NCBI GenBank assembly: GCA_036392615.1
Contig: DASVXQ010000368.1
Location: 1-20,928 of the forward strand
Source: DASVXQ01 sp036392615
GTDB taxonomy: Bacteria > Actinomycetota > CALGFH01
DNA length: 20,928 nucleotides
Reading direction: 5' to 3'
Below the pieces are notes generated by a model. That model was not told the DNA's origin. It saw nothing but the letters and a program-made list of their open reading frames with translations, and did not search any database. Each line of letters opens with the position of its first letter. Positions within the stretch are counted from its first letter, which is position 1. A program made the translations under genes and the position numbers. Positions 14,837 to 20,928 of this stretch are shown here, piece by piece.

Positions 14837-15693
14837 TTTCCAACGAGATCGAGTTCCACGCGCCGGCGACGCTCGCCGAGGCGCTCGAGCTGCTGCGCGT
14901 CGACGGCGAGGACGTCACCGTGCTGTCCGGCGGCATGAGCCTGCTGCCGATGATGAACCTCGGGATCATCCGGCCCACCAAGGTGCTGTCGCTCAACCGG
15001 GTGGCCGCCCTGGACCACGTCACCGAGCGGGGCGATGAGATCCTCATCGGCGCGATGGTGCGGCACCACCGGGTCGCCGCCGACCCGCTGATCCAGCGCC
15101 ACGCTCCCCTGCTGGCGGCCGCCGCGCGGGTGATCGGCGACACCCAGGTGCGCAACCGCGGCACCATCGGCGGCAGTGTGGCGCACGCCGACCCGTCGGC
15201 CGACTACCTGCCCGCGCTGGCCGCGGCTGGCGGCAGCGTCACCCTGTCCGGCGCCCGCGGCGAGCGCACGCTCACGCCCGACGAGTTCTTCGTCGACCTG
15301 ATGTTCACCACCCGCGAGCCGGACGAGATCGTCACCGCGGTGACCGTGCCGAAGCTGCCGGACGGCTGGCGCAGCGCCTACCAGCGGCTGGCGCGGGTCG
15401 AGGGCAGCTTCGCGATCGTCAACGCCGCCGCGGTGGTGGCCGGCGACCGCTCCGCCGCCACGGTCGCGCTCGGCGGCGTCGGCCCCAGGCCGGTGGTGAT
15501 CGACGCCACCGAGCAGCTCCGCGGCGGCGTCGACGAGGAGTCCCTGGCGCGGGTCGGCGAGGCCGCCTACGAGGCCAGCCAGGACGCCACCGGCGACGTC
15601 ATGTCGGACGCCGAGTACCGCCGTGAGATGGCCTCGGTGTTCGCCCGCCGCGCCCTGCGCGAGGCGGTCGGGCCGGTCGAGACGCGTTCGTGA
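14833..15693 (+). CDS. Molybdenum hydroxylase FAD-binding (medium) subunit
   Basis: 286 residues, normal for CoxM/XdhB-type subunits. The start ATG overlaps the large-subunit stop (ATGA), which indicates coupled translation and sets the start. FAD-binding landmarks are LSGGMSLLPMMN (31-42) and RNRGTIGGSVAHADPSADY (108-126), which wrap the pyrophosphate and ribityl parts of FAD. A C-terminal CO_deh_flav_C domain follows (about 175-280). It passes electrons from the two iron-sulfur clusters to the acceptor. Its stop overlaps a possible start of the small subunit as GTGA. Confidence 0.93.
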   Translation: MISNEIEFHAPATLAEALELLRVDGEDVTVLSGGMSLLPMMNLGIIRPTKVLSLNRVAALDHVTERGDEILIGAMVRHHRVAADPLIQRHAPLLAAAARVIGDTQVRNRGTIGGSVAHADPSADYLPALAAAGGSVTLSGARGERTLTPDEFFVDLMFTTREPDEIVTAVTVPKLPDGWRSAYQRLARVEGSFAIVNAAAVVAGDRSAATVALGGVGPRPVVIDATEQLRGGVDEESLARVGEAAYEASQDATGDVMSDAEYRREMASVFARRALREAVGPVETRS

Positions 15694-15710
15694 GCGAGGA
15701 GACGAGAGTC

Positions 15711-16208
15711 GTGAAGACCACCATCAACGTCCGCGTCAACGGTGAGGACCAGCGGGTCGAGGTCGACACCCGCATGATCGTGGCCGACATGCTGCGCGAG
15801 CGGCTCAGGCTCACCGGCGTCCACATCGGCTGCGCCACCGGCAACTGCGGGGCCTGCACCGTGATGCTCGACGGCCGCACGGTCAAGTCGTGCTGCCTGC
15901 TGGCGGCCGACGTCGACGGGGCCGAGATCACCACCATCGAGGCGCTCAGCACCGGCCCGGACGACCTGCACCCCATTCAGCAGGCGTTCGTCGAGAACCA
16001 GGGCCTCCAGTGCGGCTTCTGCACCCCGGGCATGATCCTGTCCGCCAAGGCGCTGCTGGAGTCCAACCCGGACCCCAGCGAGGACGAGATCCGCCACGGC
16101 ATCGCCGGCAACCTCTGCCGCTGCACCGGCTATCACTTCATCGTCAAGTCGATCCAGGACGCCGCCAGGCGGATGCACGGCAGCCCCCGCGCCGATCATC
16201 CCGCCTGA
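15711..16208 (+). CDS. Molybdenum hydroxylase [2Fe-2S] (small) subunit
   Basis: 165 residues from GTG 15711, which has AGGAG 9 nt upstream. An in-frame GTG at 15690 overlaps the previous stop and would add seven residues; it lacks its own Shine-Dalgarno, so translation could use either. The N-terminal plant-ferredoxin-like domain has C41-x4-C46-x2-C49-x11-C61. The C-terminal all-helical domain has C101-x2-C104 and C136-x-C138 (QCGFCTPGM and LCRCTGY). All eight ligands are present, so both clusters should form and link the Mo site to FAD. This is the last gene of the four-gene operon. Confidence 0.93.
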   Translation: MKTTINVRVNGEDQRVEVDTRMIVADMLRERLRLTGVHIGCATGNCGACTVMLDGRTVKSCCLLAADVDGAEITTIEALSTGPDDLHPIQQAFVENQGLQCGFCTPGMILSAKALLESNPDPSEDEIRHGIAGNLCRCTGYHFIVKSIQDAARRMHGSPRADHPA

Positions 16209-16234
16209 CCGCGGGCAGGTTCGCGCTGACTGGA

Positions 16235-16260
16235 CGCCTGGCCGGTCGAGGTGGCCGGCG
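16235..16260 (+). terminator. Candidate terminator hairpin after the Mo-hydroxylase operon
   Basis: CGCC-T-GGCC (16235-16243) pairs with GGCCGGCG (16253-16260), an 8-bp stem with one bulged T and a 9-nt loop. It lies 27 bp after the small-subunit stop and before a convergent gene. There is no T-run. Confidence 0.4.
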
Positions 16261-16309
16261 CGCCAACGATCACGTTGAAGCCGATATGGGCCGAGGCCGC
16301 TTCCACAGG

Positions 16310-16737
16310 TTAGAGGCCCGTGGCGCCGTCGATCCGCTCCCGCAGGATGTCGGCGTGGCCGGCGTGCCGCCCGGTCTCCTCGATCATGTGCGCGACGATC
16401 GCGCGAAGGGGGCGATGCCGTCCTCGCCGGGGTTGGGGATCTTCGCCAGAGCGGAGAGGTCGGGGCAGGCGCGGACGATCTCGTTGCTACGGGCACATGC
16501 CCCACGGTAGGCGTCCACCACCTCCTCGCGGGTGGTGCCGGCCGGCACCTGCATGGAGTCCTCGACCTCGACGTCCTCGCCGAGGAAGACGAGCTGGAAC
16601 CAGTGCTCCTCCACGCCGGTGAGGTGCTGGACCAGCCCGAGCAGGTTGGTCCCGGACGGCACGCCCGGAGTGCGCAGCCGCTCGGCTGTGAGCCCCTCGT
16701 CGGATCGCGTCCACTCATACCCGGTGTTCCCGCTCAT
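16310..16737 (-). pseudogene. DinB/DUF664-family protein, frameshifted
   Basis: The frame from ATG 16737 encodes a helical DinB/DUF664-type protein (GTNLLGLVQHLTGVEEHWFQ, then LGEDVEVEDSM) but stops early after FARSSRT (tga near 16384). The expected ending continues in the next frame as LRAIVAHMIEETGRHAGHA and DILRERIDGATGL, stopping with TAA at 16312-16310. The switch lies at a C-run (five G on the plus strand, 16408-16412); one more C would restore a continuous protein. His residues of LVQHL and of HMIEETGRHAGH would give the metal-binding triad of DinB proteins, often mycothiol- or thiol-dependent enzymes in actinomycetes. The N-terminus also looks about 20 residues short. It is either a real pseudogene or a sequencing error. 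Confidence 0.75.
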
Positions 16738-17115
16738 GCCCCGCACACTAAGACGGCCTTTCGCTCCCTTTGATAGGTATGCGAATGCTTCATGGCCATG
16801 ACTCCCTAGTTGAAGGCCTTGCCGCAGACGAGGACGAGCTGTGGACGAAAGTCGCGGCTCTTCCCATCCCCGCGGGCGCTCTGGTATGGCGGTCGACGCC
16901 TCGTGCCCCTTGTAGTTGCCCCCACGAAGGAACAGCCTGTACAGGCTGGGAGAGACGCCCTTTGCGTCGTCCGTCCCCGGTGGTGCCCGCCTTATCTGGC
17001 GGCGTGCGGCCGGCGGCCTCGCTGCGGCGCCTTTGCCGCGGGGCCGAAGACAGCAGCGGGCGACGGACAGGCTGAACCGCTCCGTGAGATCACCCATGCC
17101 AAGGGGGGCGGGCGC
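16738..17115. other. Non-coding stretch with hairpin series before the acyl-CoA synthetase
   Basis: No convincing gene in these 378 bases; open frames on both strands resemble nothing recognised. The right half is rich in dyads: CAGCCTGTACAGGCTG (16933-16948, a perfect 16-bp palindrome), GACGC/GCGTC (16954-16968), CCGCC/GGCGG (16987-17002), GGCC/GGCC (17008-17018), GCGGC/GCCGC (17024-17039) and ACGGA/TCCGT (17063-17085). The last sits just before the Shine-Dalgarno at 17101. These could be a structured leader RNA, an operator plus attenuator, or a decayed mobile-element end. Short GC stems are common by chance in such DNA; only the 16-bp palindrome is clearly beyond that. Confidence 0.4.
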
Positions 17116-18738
17116 ATGCGGATCCAGACACGTGAGGACATCGATCGGCAGATCGCAGCCTGGCAGGCAGAGCACACCGGGCCAGCTGTCGCGCTCGCGG
17201 AGTTGCTGTGTGACCGCCACGCCGCCCCCGCCGACTGGCCGGCGTTGCGCTACCAGGATGCCGCCGGCACCGCGCGCACGTACTCATTCGCGGAGATGCG
17301 CGACCAGTCCGCGCGGTTCGCCAGCGTGCTGCGTTCGCTGGGCGTCGCGCAAGGGGACCACGTGGCGACGCTGCTGCCGAAGTCGCCTGAACTGATGATC
17401 GCCACGCTTGGCATCTGGCGGCTTGGGGCGGTGCACGTGCCGCTGTTCACCGCGTTCGGGCCGCAGGCGATCGGGTTCCGCACCGGGCACAGCGCCACGC
17501 GCGTCGTCGTCACCGACATGACGAACCGCGCGAAGCTGGCCGGGATGGACCTACGGGTGGTCACCGTCGAGGGGCAGAATGGTGCGGCGGTCGAACCCGG
17601 CGACGTGCCGTTCGGGTCGGCGGTGGCGACGGCCGCCCCGCTGGCGGAGGTCGTACGAGTCAGCGGCGATGATCCGTTCATTCTCATCTACACGTCTGGG
17701 ACGACGGGCCAGCCGAAGGGCGTCGAGGTGCCGGTGCGGGCGCTGACCGCGTTCGTGGTGTACATGCGCTTCGGGCTCGACCTGCGCGATGACGATGTCT
17801 ACTGGAACATCGCCGATCCCGGCTGGGCGTACGGGCTGTTCTATGCGCTCGTCGGGCCGCTGCTGCTCGGTCTGCCGACGCTGTTTCTCAACGCGCCCTT
17901 CAAGGTGGAGAGCGTCCTGGACGTCATGCGCACGTATCAGGTGACGAACTTCGCGGCCGCCCCGACCGTCTTCCGTGCAATGCGGGCGGCCGGGATGGGG
18001 GACCGCCTGGACGGTCTGCACCTGCGCGTCCTGTCCAGCGCGGGCGAGCCGTTGAACCCCGACGTGATCGCGTGGGCCGAACGCGCGCTCGGCGTCCCGG
18101 TCCACGACCACTACGGCCAGACCGAGCAAGGCATGATGGTCATCAACCACCACGCGCCCGCGCTGCGCCAGCCGCTGCGCCCCGGCTCGATGGGGGTCCC
18201 CATGCCCGGCTTCCGCGCGGTGATCGTGGACGACGAGGGCCACGAACTCGGCCCCGGCGAGGAGGGGCAGATCGGGCTGGACATCGCACGGTCCCCGCTG
18301 TCCTGGTTCCGTGGCTACTACAACGCGGGCGAGTCGCCCGACCAGCGGATCACCGGCGGATACTACCTGTGCGGTGATGCCGCCAGCCGGGACGCGGACA
18401 ACTTCTTCTCCTTCACCGGCCGCACGGACGACATCATCTCCAGTGCCGGGTACCGCATCGGGCCGTTCGAGGTCGAGAGCGCCCTGATGCAGCACCCGGC
18501 GGTCGCGGAGGCGGCGGCTATCGGCAGGCCGGACGAGCTGCGCGGCGAGGTCGTCACCGCCGTCGTCGTCCTCAAGGCAGGCCACGCCCCCTCGGACGAG
18601 CTGGGTGAGGACCTCACCCGGTTCGTCAAGGCCAACCTCTCCGCCCACGCCTACCCGCGAGCCATCACCTTCGTCGACGAACTGCCGAAGACGCCAAGCG
18701 GCAAGGTGCAGCGCTTCCTGCTGCGGCAACAACCGTGA
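17116..18738 (+). CDS. AMP-forming acyl-CoA synthetase (acetyl/medium-chain type)
   Basis: 540 residues from ATG 17116, with AAGGGGGG about 8 nt upstream. The adenylate-forming motifs are complete: P-loop YTSGTTGQPKG (192-202), YGQTE (333-337), the hinge region GRTDDIISSAGYRIG (435-449) and the C-terminal catalytic lysine K530 in PKTPSGKVQR. Overall it fits the acetyl-CoA/medium-chain acyl-CoA synthetase subfamily: a carboxylate is adenylated with ATP and transferred to CoA. The acid is not predictable. It follows a hairpin-rich leader and is flanked by a pseudogene and a transposase remnant. It is preceded on the same strand by the Mo-hydroxylase operon but about 900 bp away, so joint regulation is not shown. 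Confidence 0.92.
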   Translation: MRIQTREDIDRQIAAWQAEHTGPAVALAELLCDRHAAPADWPALRYQDAAGTARTYSFAEMRDQSARFASVLRSLGVAQGDHVATLLPKSPELMIATLGIWRLGAVHVPLFTAFGPQAIGFRTGHSATRVVVTDMTNRAKLAGMDLRVVTVEGQNGAAVEPGDVPFGSAVATAAPLAEVVRVSGDDPFILIYTSGTTGQPKGVEVPVRALTAFVVYMRFGLDLRDDDVYWNIADPGWAYGLFYALVGPLLLGLPTLFLNAPFKVESVLDVMRTYQVTNFAAAPTVFRAMRAAGMGDRLDGLHLRVLSSAGEPLNPDVIAWAERALGVPVHDHYGQTEQGMMVINHHAPALRQPLRPGSMGVPMPGFRAVIVDDEGHELGPGEEGQIGLDIARSPLSWFRGYYNAGESPDQRITGGYYLCGDAASRDADNFFSFTGRTDDIISSAGYRIGPFEVESALMQHPAVAEAAAIGRPDELRGEVVTAVVVLKAGHAPSDELGEDLTRFVKANLSAHAYPRAITFVDELPKTPSGKVQRFLLRQQP

Positions 18739-18789
18739 GGAGAAGCACCCCGGCGTGACCTACAGTGGTCGCCAGACTGCACCGCCTGT

Positions 18790-18934
18790 TGCGCTGGCAT
18801 CGCTTGGCGTCGCTTGGGCCGTCCGGCGTGGGGTGGAGTCTTCGACCCGGGCTGGGGCGGCACCGCTGGCGGGTGGAGCGGTCGCTGTCGTGGTTGGGCT
18901 GGTGGCGGCGGTTGCAGGTGCGGTGGGACCGTGA
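18790..18934 (+). pseudogene. IS5-family transposase remnant (C-terminal tail, frameshifted)
   Basis: Two frames together spell the end of an IS5-type DDE transposase. The first reads VRRGVESSTR; after a +1 shift near 18850 the second reads LGRHRWRVERSLSWLGWWRRL and ends QVRWDRDE. The GRHRWxVER motif holds the catalytic Glu region of this family. The rest of the element upstream and the last helices downstream are absent, and no terminal inverted repeats were found. It is a dead fragment left from an old insertion or deletion. Confidence 0.75.
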
Positions 18935-18969
18935 TGAGGGGGACGACCAGACCATCCCAGGAGTAGCCG

Positions 18970-19425
18970 GTGGCACTGCCAGACATGATCCCTATCGCCT
19001 ACGAGCCGGACTACCATACCGGCACGATCGGCCGGTATGTCGGCGGGCAGTTCTTCGCGTCGATCCACGGCGCGCATCCGCCCGGGGCCGATCCGCTGGA
19101 TCGTGGATCCCTTCGCTGGTATGTCGTGTTGCACCTGTTCGATCCGGACGGCCGGCACCGATCGTCGGACATCTGGTATGCGGGCGCTGGCGGCGTTTTC
19201 GCCGGAGCGATCGCCGAGGCCGGTGAGGCGCGTCTGCGTCGTCTCTTGGACAGCCTTGCCGATCAGGAGTATGGCGACATCGCGATCCGGCCGTTCCAGG
19301 TGGAGCATGACGGCGTGGTGTTTGGGCTCATCGATGAGTCCGACGAGGAACGCGGCGACTGGGCCGAGCTGCATCCGAATCGTTTGGGCTTTGGGCCGCC
19401 ATGGGATGGCGGCTACGACACCTAA
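18970..19425 (+). CDS. HycA-like orphan protein (family seen in Streptomyces, function unknown)
   Basis: 151 residues from GTG 18970, with AGGAG at 18959-18963, six bases upstream. It begins MALPDMIPIAYEPDYHTGTIG and has the conserved RYVGGQFFASI, RWYVVLHLFDPDG, SDIWYAG, YGDIAIRPF and GLIDESDEERGDWAEL, ending in PWDGGYDT. I recognise this as the small soluble family that annotation pipelines label formate hydrogenlyase regulatory protein HycA in Streptomyces; no such role is established and no hydrogenlyase genes are here. There is no signal peptide or membrane helix. It sits between two transposase remnants, and its base use is less GC-rich than the left part of the window, so it may have arrived by transfer. 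Confidence 0.75.
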   Translation: MALPDMIPIAYEPDYHTGTIGRYVGGQFFASIHGAHPPGADPLDRGSLRWYVVLHLFDPDGRHRSSDIWYAGAGGVFAGAIAEAGEARLRRLLDSLADQEYGDIAIRPFQVEHDGVVFGLIDESDEERGDWAELHPNRLGFGPPWDGGYDT

Positions 19426-19530
19426 CGCGGACGTCCAGCAGTGCCAGCGGAAGGGTCACAGCGATGAGGTAGCCTCGCGGGTCGCTTGCGCCTTCCACAG
19501 CACCACCGACCCGACGAGGCCGCCTGCAGT

Positions 19531-19932
19531 ATGCGTCCCGCCAGCGTGGACGCCAACCCCTCCTGCCCCGCCGGCTGCCCTTGCGACCTGCTGGGCCTGC
19601 TGCACGGCCCGCACCGCGTCGCCGTGCGCCTGGTGATGATCCTGCCATCGCAGCGCGGCCTGCCGGCCAGCGCCATCGCCAGCCTGCTGGGCTGCGACCC
19701 GGCAACGGTCAGGCGCTGGATCCACCGCCACAACACCCATGGCACCAGCGCGCTGTGCGATCGGCCGCGGGCGGGCCGGCCCCGGCTGGGCAGCCCCGCC
19801 CTGTCCACGCGCGTCCGCCGTCTGCTCACCCAGTCCAAGGCCTGGACGATCGGCCGGCTGTGGTCAACGCTTGGCCGCGACTCCTCCAACAACCTCCTGT
19901 TCCGCTACGCGGTGGAGAACGAAGCGCGATAG
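19531..19932 (+). pseudogene. IS630-family transposase, N-terminal HTH part only
   Basis: The frame from ATG 19531 encodes about 133 residues. PCDLLGLLHGPHRVAVRLV is followed by the helix-turn-helix segment LPASAIASLLGCDPATVRRWI, then ALCDRPRAGRPRLGSP and AWTIGRLWSTLGR, all typical of the N-terminal DNA-binding domain of IS630-type transposases. After LGR (about 19875) the family sequence stops and an unrelated tail (DSSNNLLFRYAVENEAR) runs to a stop at 19932. The whole DDE catalytic domain is missing, so it cannot transpose. There is no Shine-Dalgarno before the ATG. The junction near 19875 marks a deletion or a later insertion. Confidence 0.75.
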
Positions 19933-19972
19933 GTACGACGCGTCTTCACGTCAGCGAGCGGAGCGGTCATAG

Positions 19973-19991
19973 GTCAGAATCTTGATCTGAC
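19973..19991. promoter_or_regulatory. Short inverted repeat upstream of the Nudix gene
   Basis: GTCAGA (19973-19978) and TCTGAC (19986-19991) are perfect inverted arms around a 7-nt centre, about 40 bp upstream of the Nudix start. It is AT-richer than its surroundings. It could be an operator or a hairpin in the leader, or the end of the mobile-element debris to its left. Confidence 0.35.
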
Positions 19992-20029
19992 ATGGCGTCG
20001 TTCTCACCAGGTCGCGGCCCGGGTGGCCC

Positions 20030-20572
20030 GTGACGCGCTCACTTGCCGAGTTCCTGTCGGCGCATGTCGTGCAGGCGGAAGAAGACTATCGATGGGGTGA
20101 GCTCCGGCTGCATGTCACGAGCCTTCTGGGCAGTGATCTGCCGCCAGGAGAGCTGATCACCTCGGCGCGGGCGGTGGTGCTGGGAGCGGGTGGCGTGCTG
20201 GTGGTGCGCGATCCCACGGGCGTCCACATCCTGCCGGGCGGCCGCCGCGAGGCTGGTGAGACCCTGGAACAGACCGTGCGGCGCGAGGTGCTGGAGGAGA
20301 CCGGCTGGGCCATCGATCCGCCGAGGCTGCTGGGTGTCAAGCACTTTCACCATCTCAGTCCCGAGCCGGCCGGCTACCCCTACGCGTATCCCGACTTCTT
20401 CCAGGTCGTCTACGCCGCCGAGGCCCACCGCTTCGACCCCGATGGCCGCGAGGCGGACGGCTACGAGCTCGGCGCGGAGTTCCAGCCCACTGCCGAGATC
20501 CAACGCCTGCCTCTGCTCCCAAGCGAGCGAGTCTTTCTCGCCGCAGCGCTTCGTGAGCTGCCGAGCGCATAG
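20030..20572 (+). CDS. Nudix hydrolase
   Basis: 180 residues from GTG 20030 with only a weak GGTGG-like site upstream. The Nudix box is complete at 71-93: G71-x5-E77-x7-R85-E86-V87-x-E89-E90-x-G92, with Trp at the last aliphatic position. The glutamates bind the metal that activates water for cleaving a nucleoside-diphosphate-linked substrate. A short N-terminal extension (1-45) precedes the Nudix beta sheet, beginning at ITSARAVVLGAGGVLVV. Substrate unknown. It is convergent with the last gene of the window, the two stops being about 30 bp apart. Confidence 0.9.
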   Translation: MTRSLAEFLSAHVVQAEEDYRWGELRLHVTSLLGSDLPPGELITSARAVVLGAGGVLVVRDPTGVHILPGGRREAGETLEQTVRREVLEETGWAIDPPRLLGVKHFHHLSPEPAGYPYAYPDFFQVVYAAEAHRFDPDGREADGYELGAEFQPTAEIQRLPLLPSERVFLAAALRELPSA

Positions 20573-20600
20573 CTGGACCGCAGATGGCGGGCTTGGGCCC

Positions 20601-20928
20601 TCACGATCGGATGGCCGGGTTGGCGGCGAGGATCGCCTCGCTGACCCGGGTGACCTCGGGGAGGGAGGCGCGGAGCTGGCGGGCGCGCTGGAGCAGGTCG
20701 GAGAGGTTGGCGATGCCGAGGTCGGCGAGCAGGGCGTGGAAGCCGGGCTCGACGGCGGGAACCAGGGTCGGGGCGTCGGCGTGGAGCAGCTTGAGGCAGC
20801 GGGCGTAGGTGGCCACGATCCAGAAGACGGCCTCGCGGTGGTCGCCGCGGGCGATCAGCTCGCGGCTGCCGTCGACCGCGACCGGGCGGGCGGCGGCGGT
20901 GATGTCGGCGGCGAAGGGGAACGGGGTC
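20601..20928 (-). CDS. C-terminal end of an unidentified helical protein (cut by window edge)
   Basis: About 108 codons are visible, stopping with TGA at 20603-20601; the start lies beyond the window. The visible part is mostly helical: TPFPFAADITAAARPVAV, then a helix with GDHREAVFWIVATYARC and KLLHADAP, followed by a second helical bundle ending in AILAANPAIRS. The segment GDHREAVFWIV resembles the C-terminal helical domain of some nucleotidyltransferase-type proteins, but this is a weak impression and no catalytic motif is in view. An internal GTG at 20816 is in frame, but the coding pattern continues upstream of it, so it is not the start. Confidence 0.6.
   Translation of the reverse strand, partial: TPFPFAADITAAARPVAVDGSRELIARGDHREAVFWIVATYARCLKLLHADAPTLVPAVEPGFHALLADLGIANLSDLLQRARQLRASLPEVTRVSEAILAANPAIRS

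Noticed and set aside
11887..16208. CO dehydrogenase (cox) operon
   Set aside because: The large subunit lacks the AYxCSFR motif; only the general Mo-hydroxylase family is supported.
16240..16308. Possible small gene between the Mo-hydroxylase operon and the DinB-like pseudogene
   Set aside because: No start with a ribosome binding site and no recognisable protein; the space fits a terminator.
16930..16970. Resemblance to TPP or glycine riboswitch pieces (GGCTGGGAGAGACGCCC)
   Set aside because: The other conserved blocks of either riboswitch are missing, and the downstream gene is not a typical target.
16738..17220. Minus-strand frame extending the DinB-like gene upstream to 17220
   Set aside because: No resemblance to DinB N-termini, and it overlaps the start of the acyl-CoA synthetase and its leader.

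Overview
The window is very GC-rich DNA (clearly above 70% by eye) with the codon use and gene families of an actinomycete-type bacterium (Actinomycetota): an MMPL transporter beside a NarL-type two-component system, a DinB/DUF664-like protein, a HycA-like orphan family common in Streptomyces, and TAGGCT/CAGGAT-like -10 boxes. The sequence does not allow a genus call. No tRNA, rRNA, CRISPR array or phage module was seen.

Left part (1-5648, all minus strand): an ATP-grasp ligase and an LLM-class flavin monooxygenase form a close pair. They are followed in the same direction by a histidine kinase, its response regulator (4-bp overlap) and an MMPL exporter that runs off the left edge. Similar GC-rich dyads lie upstream of the kinase and upstream of the transporter, as expected if the regulator controls both.

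Middle part: a NhaP/CvrA-type cation:proton antiporter with a C-terminal TrkA_C domain is read rightwards (5847-7313). It is preceded by an 18-codon leader ORF with a strong Shine-Dalgarno that overlaps its start codon. A strong hairpin separates it from a convergent secreted PhoX/DUF839-family protein. Behind that gene, on the same strand, lie a cyclic-amide hydrolase (hydantoinase/dihydropyrimidinase/allantoinase family) and a class III omega-aminotransferase. Divergent from the aminotransferase is a four-gene operon: a CoxG-like protein and the large, FAD and [2Fe-2S] subunits of a molybdenum hydroxylase (11887-16208). The large subunit has an AYRGFGK active-site loop, so it is not a typical CO dehydrogenase. 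Mo-hydroxylase, ring-opening amidohydrolase and omega-aminotransferase together suggest catabolism of an N-heterocycle or cyclic amide; the substrate cannot be named from sequence. Both divergent promoters carry an identical 12-bp element, in the same orientation relative to transcription and 3-4 bp upstream of the predicted -35 box. This is the strongest regulatory signal in the window.

Right part (16210-20928): a patchy, partly decayed accessory stretch. It holds a DinB/DUF664 gene with a frameshift in a C-run, a hairpin-rich 5' region in front of an intact acyl-CoA synthetase, a frameshifted IS5-type transposase tail, a HycA-like orphan gene, a truncated IS630-type transposase N-terminus, a Nudix hydrolase, and the C-terminal end of an unidentified helical protein that runs off the right edge.
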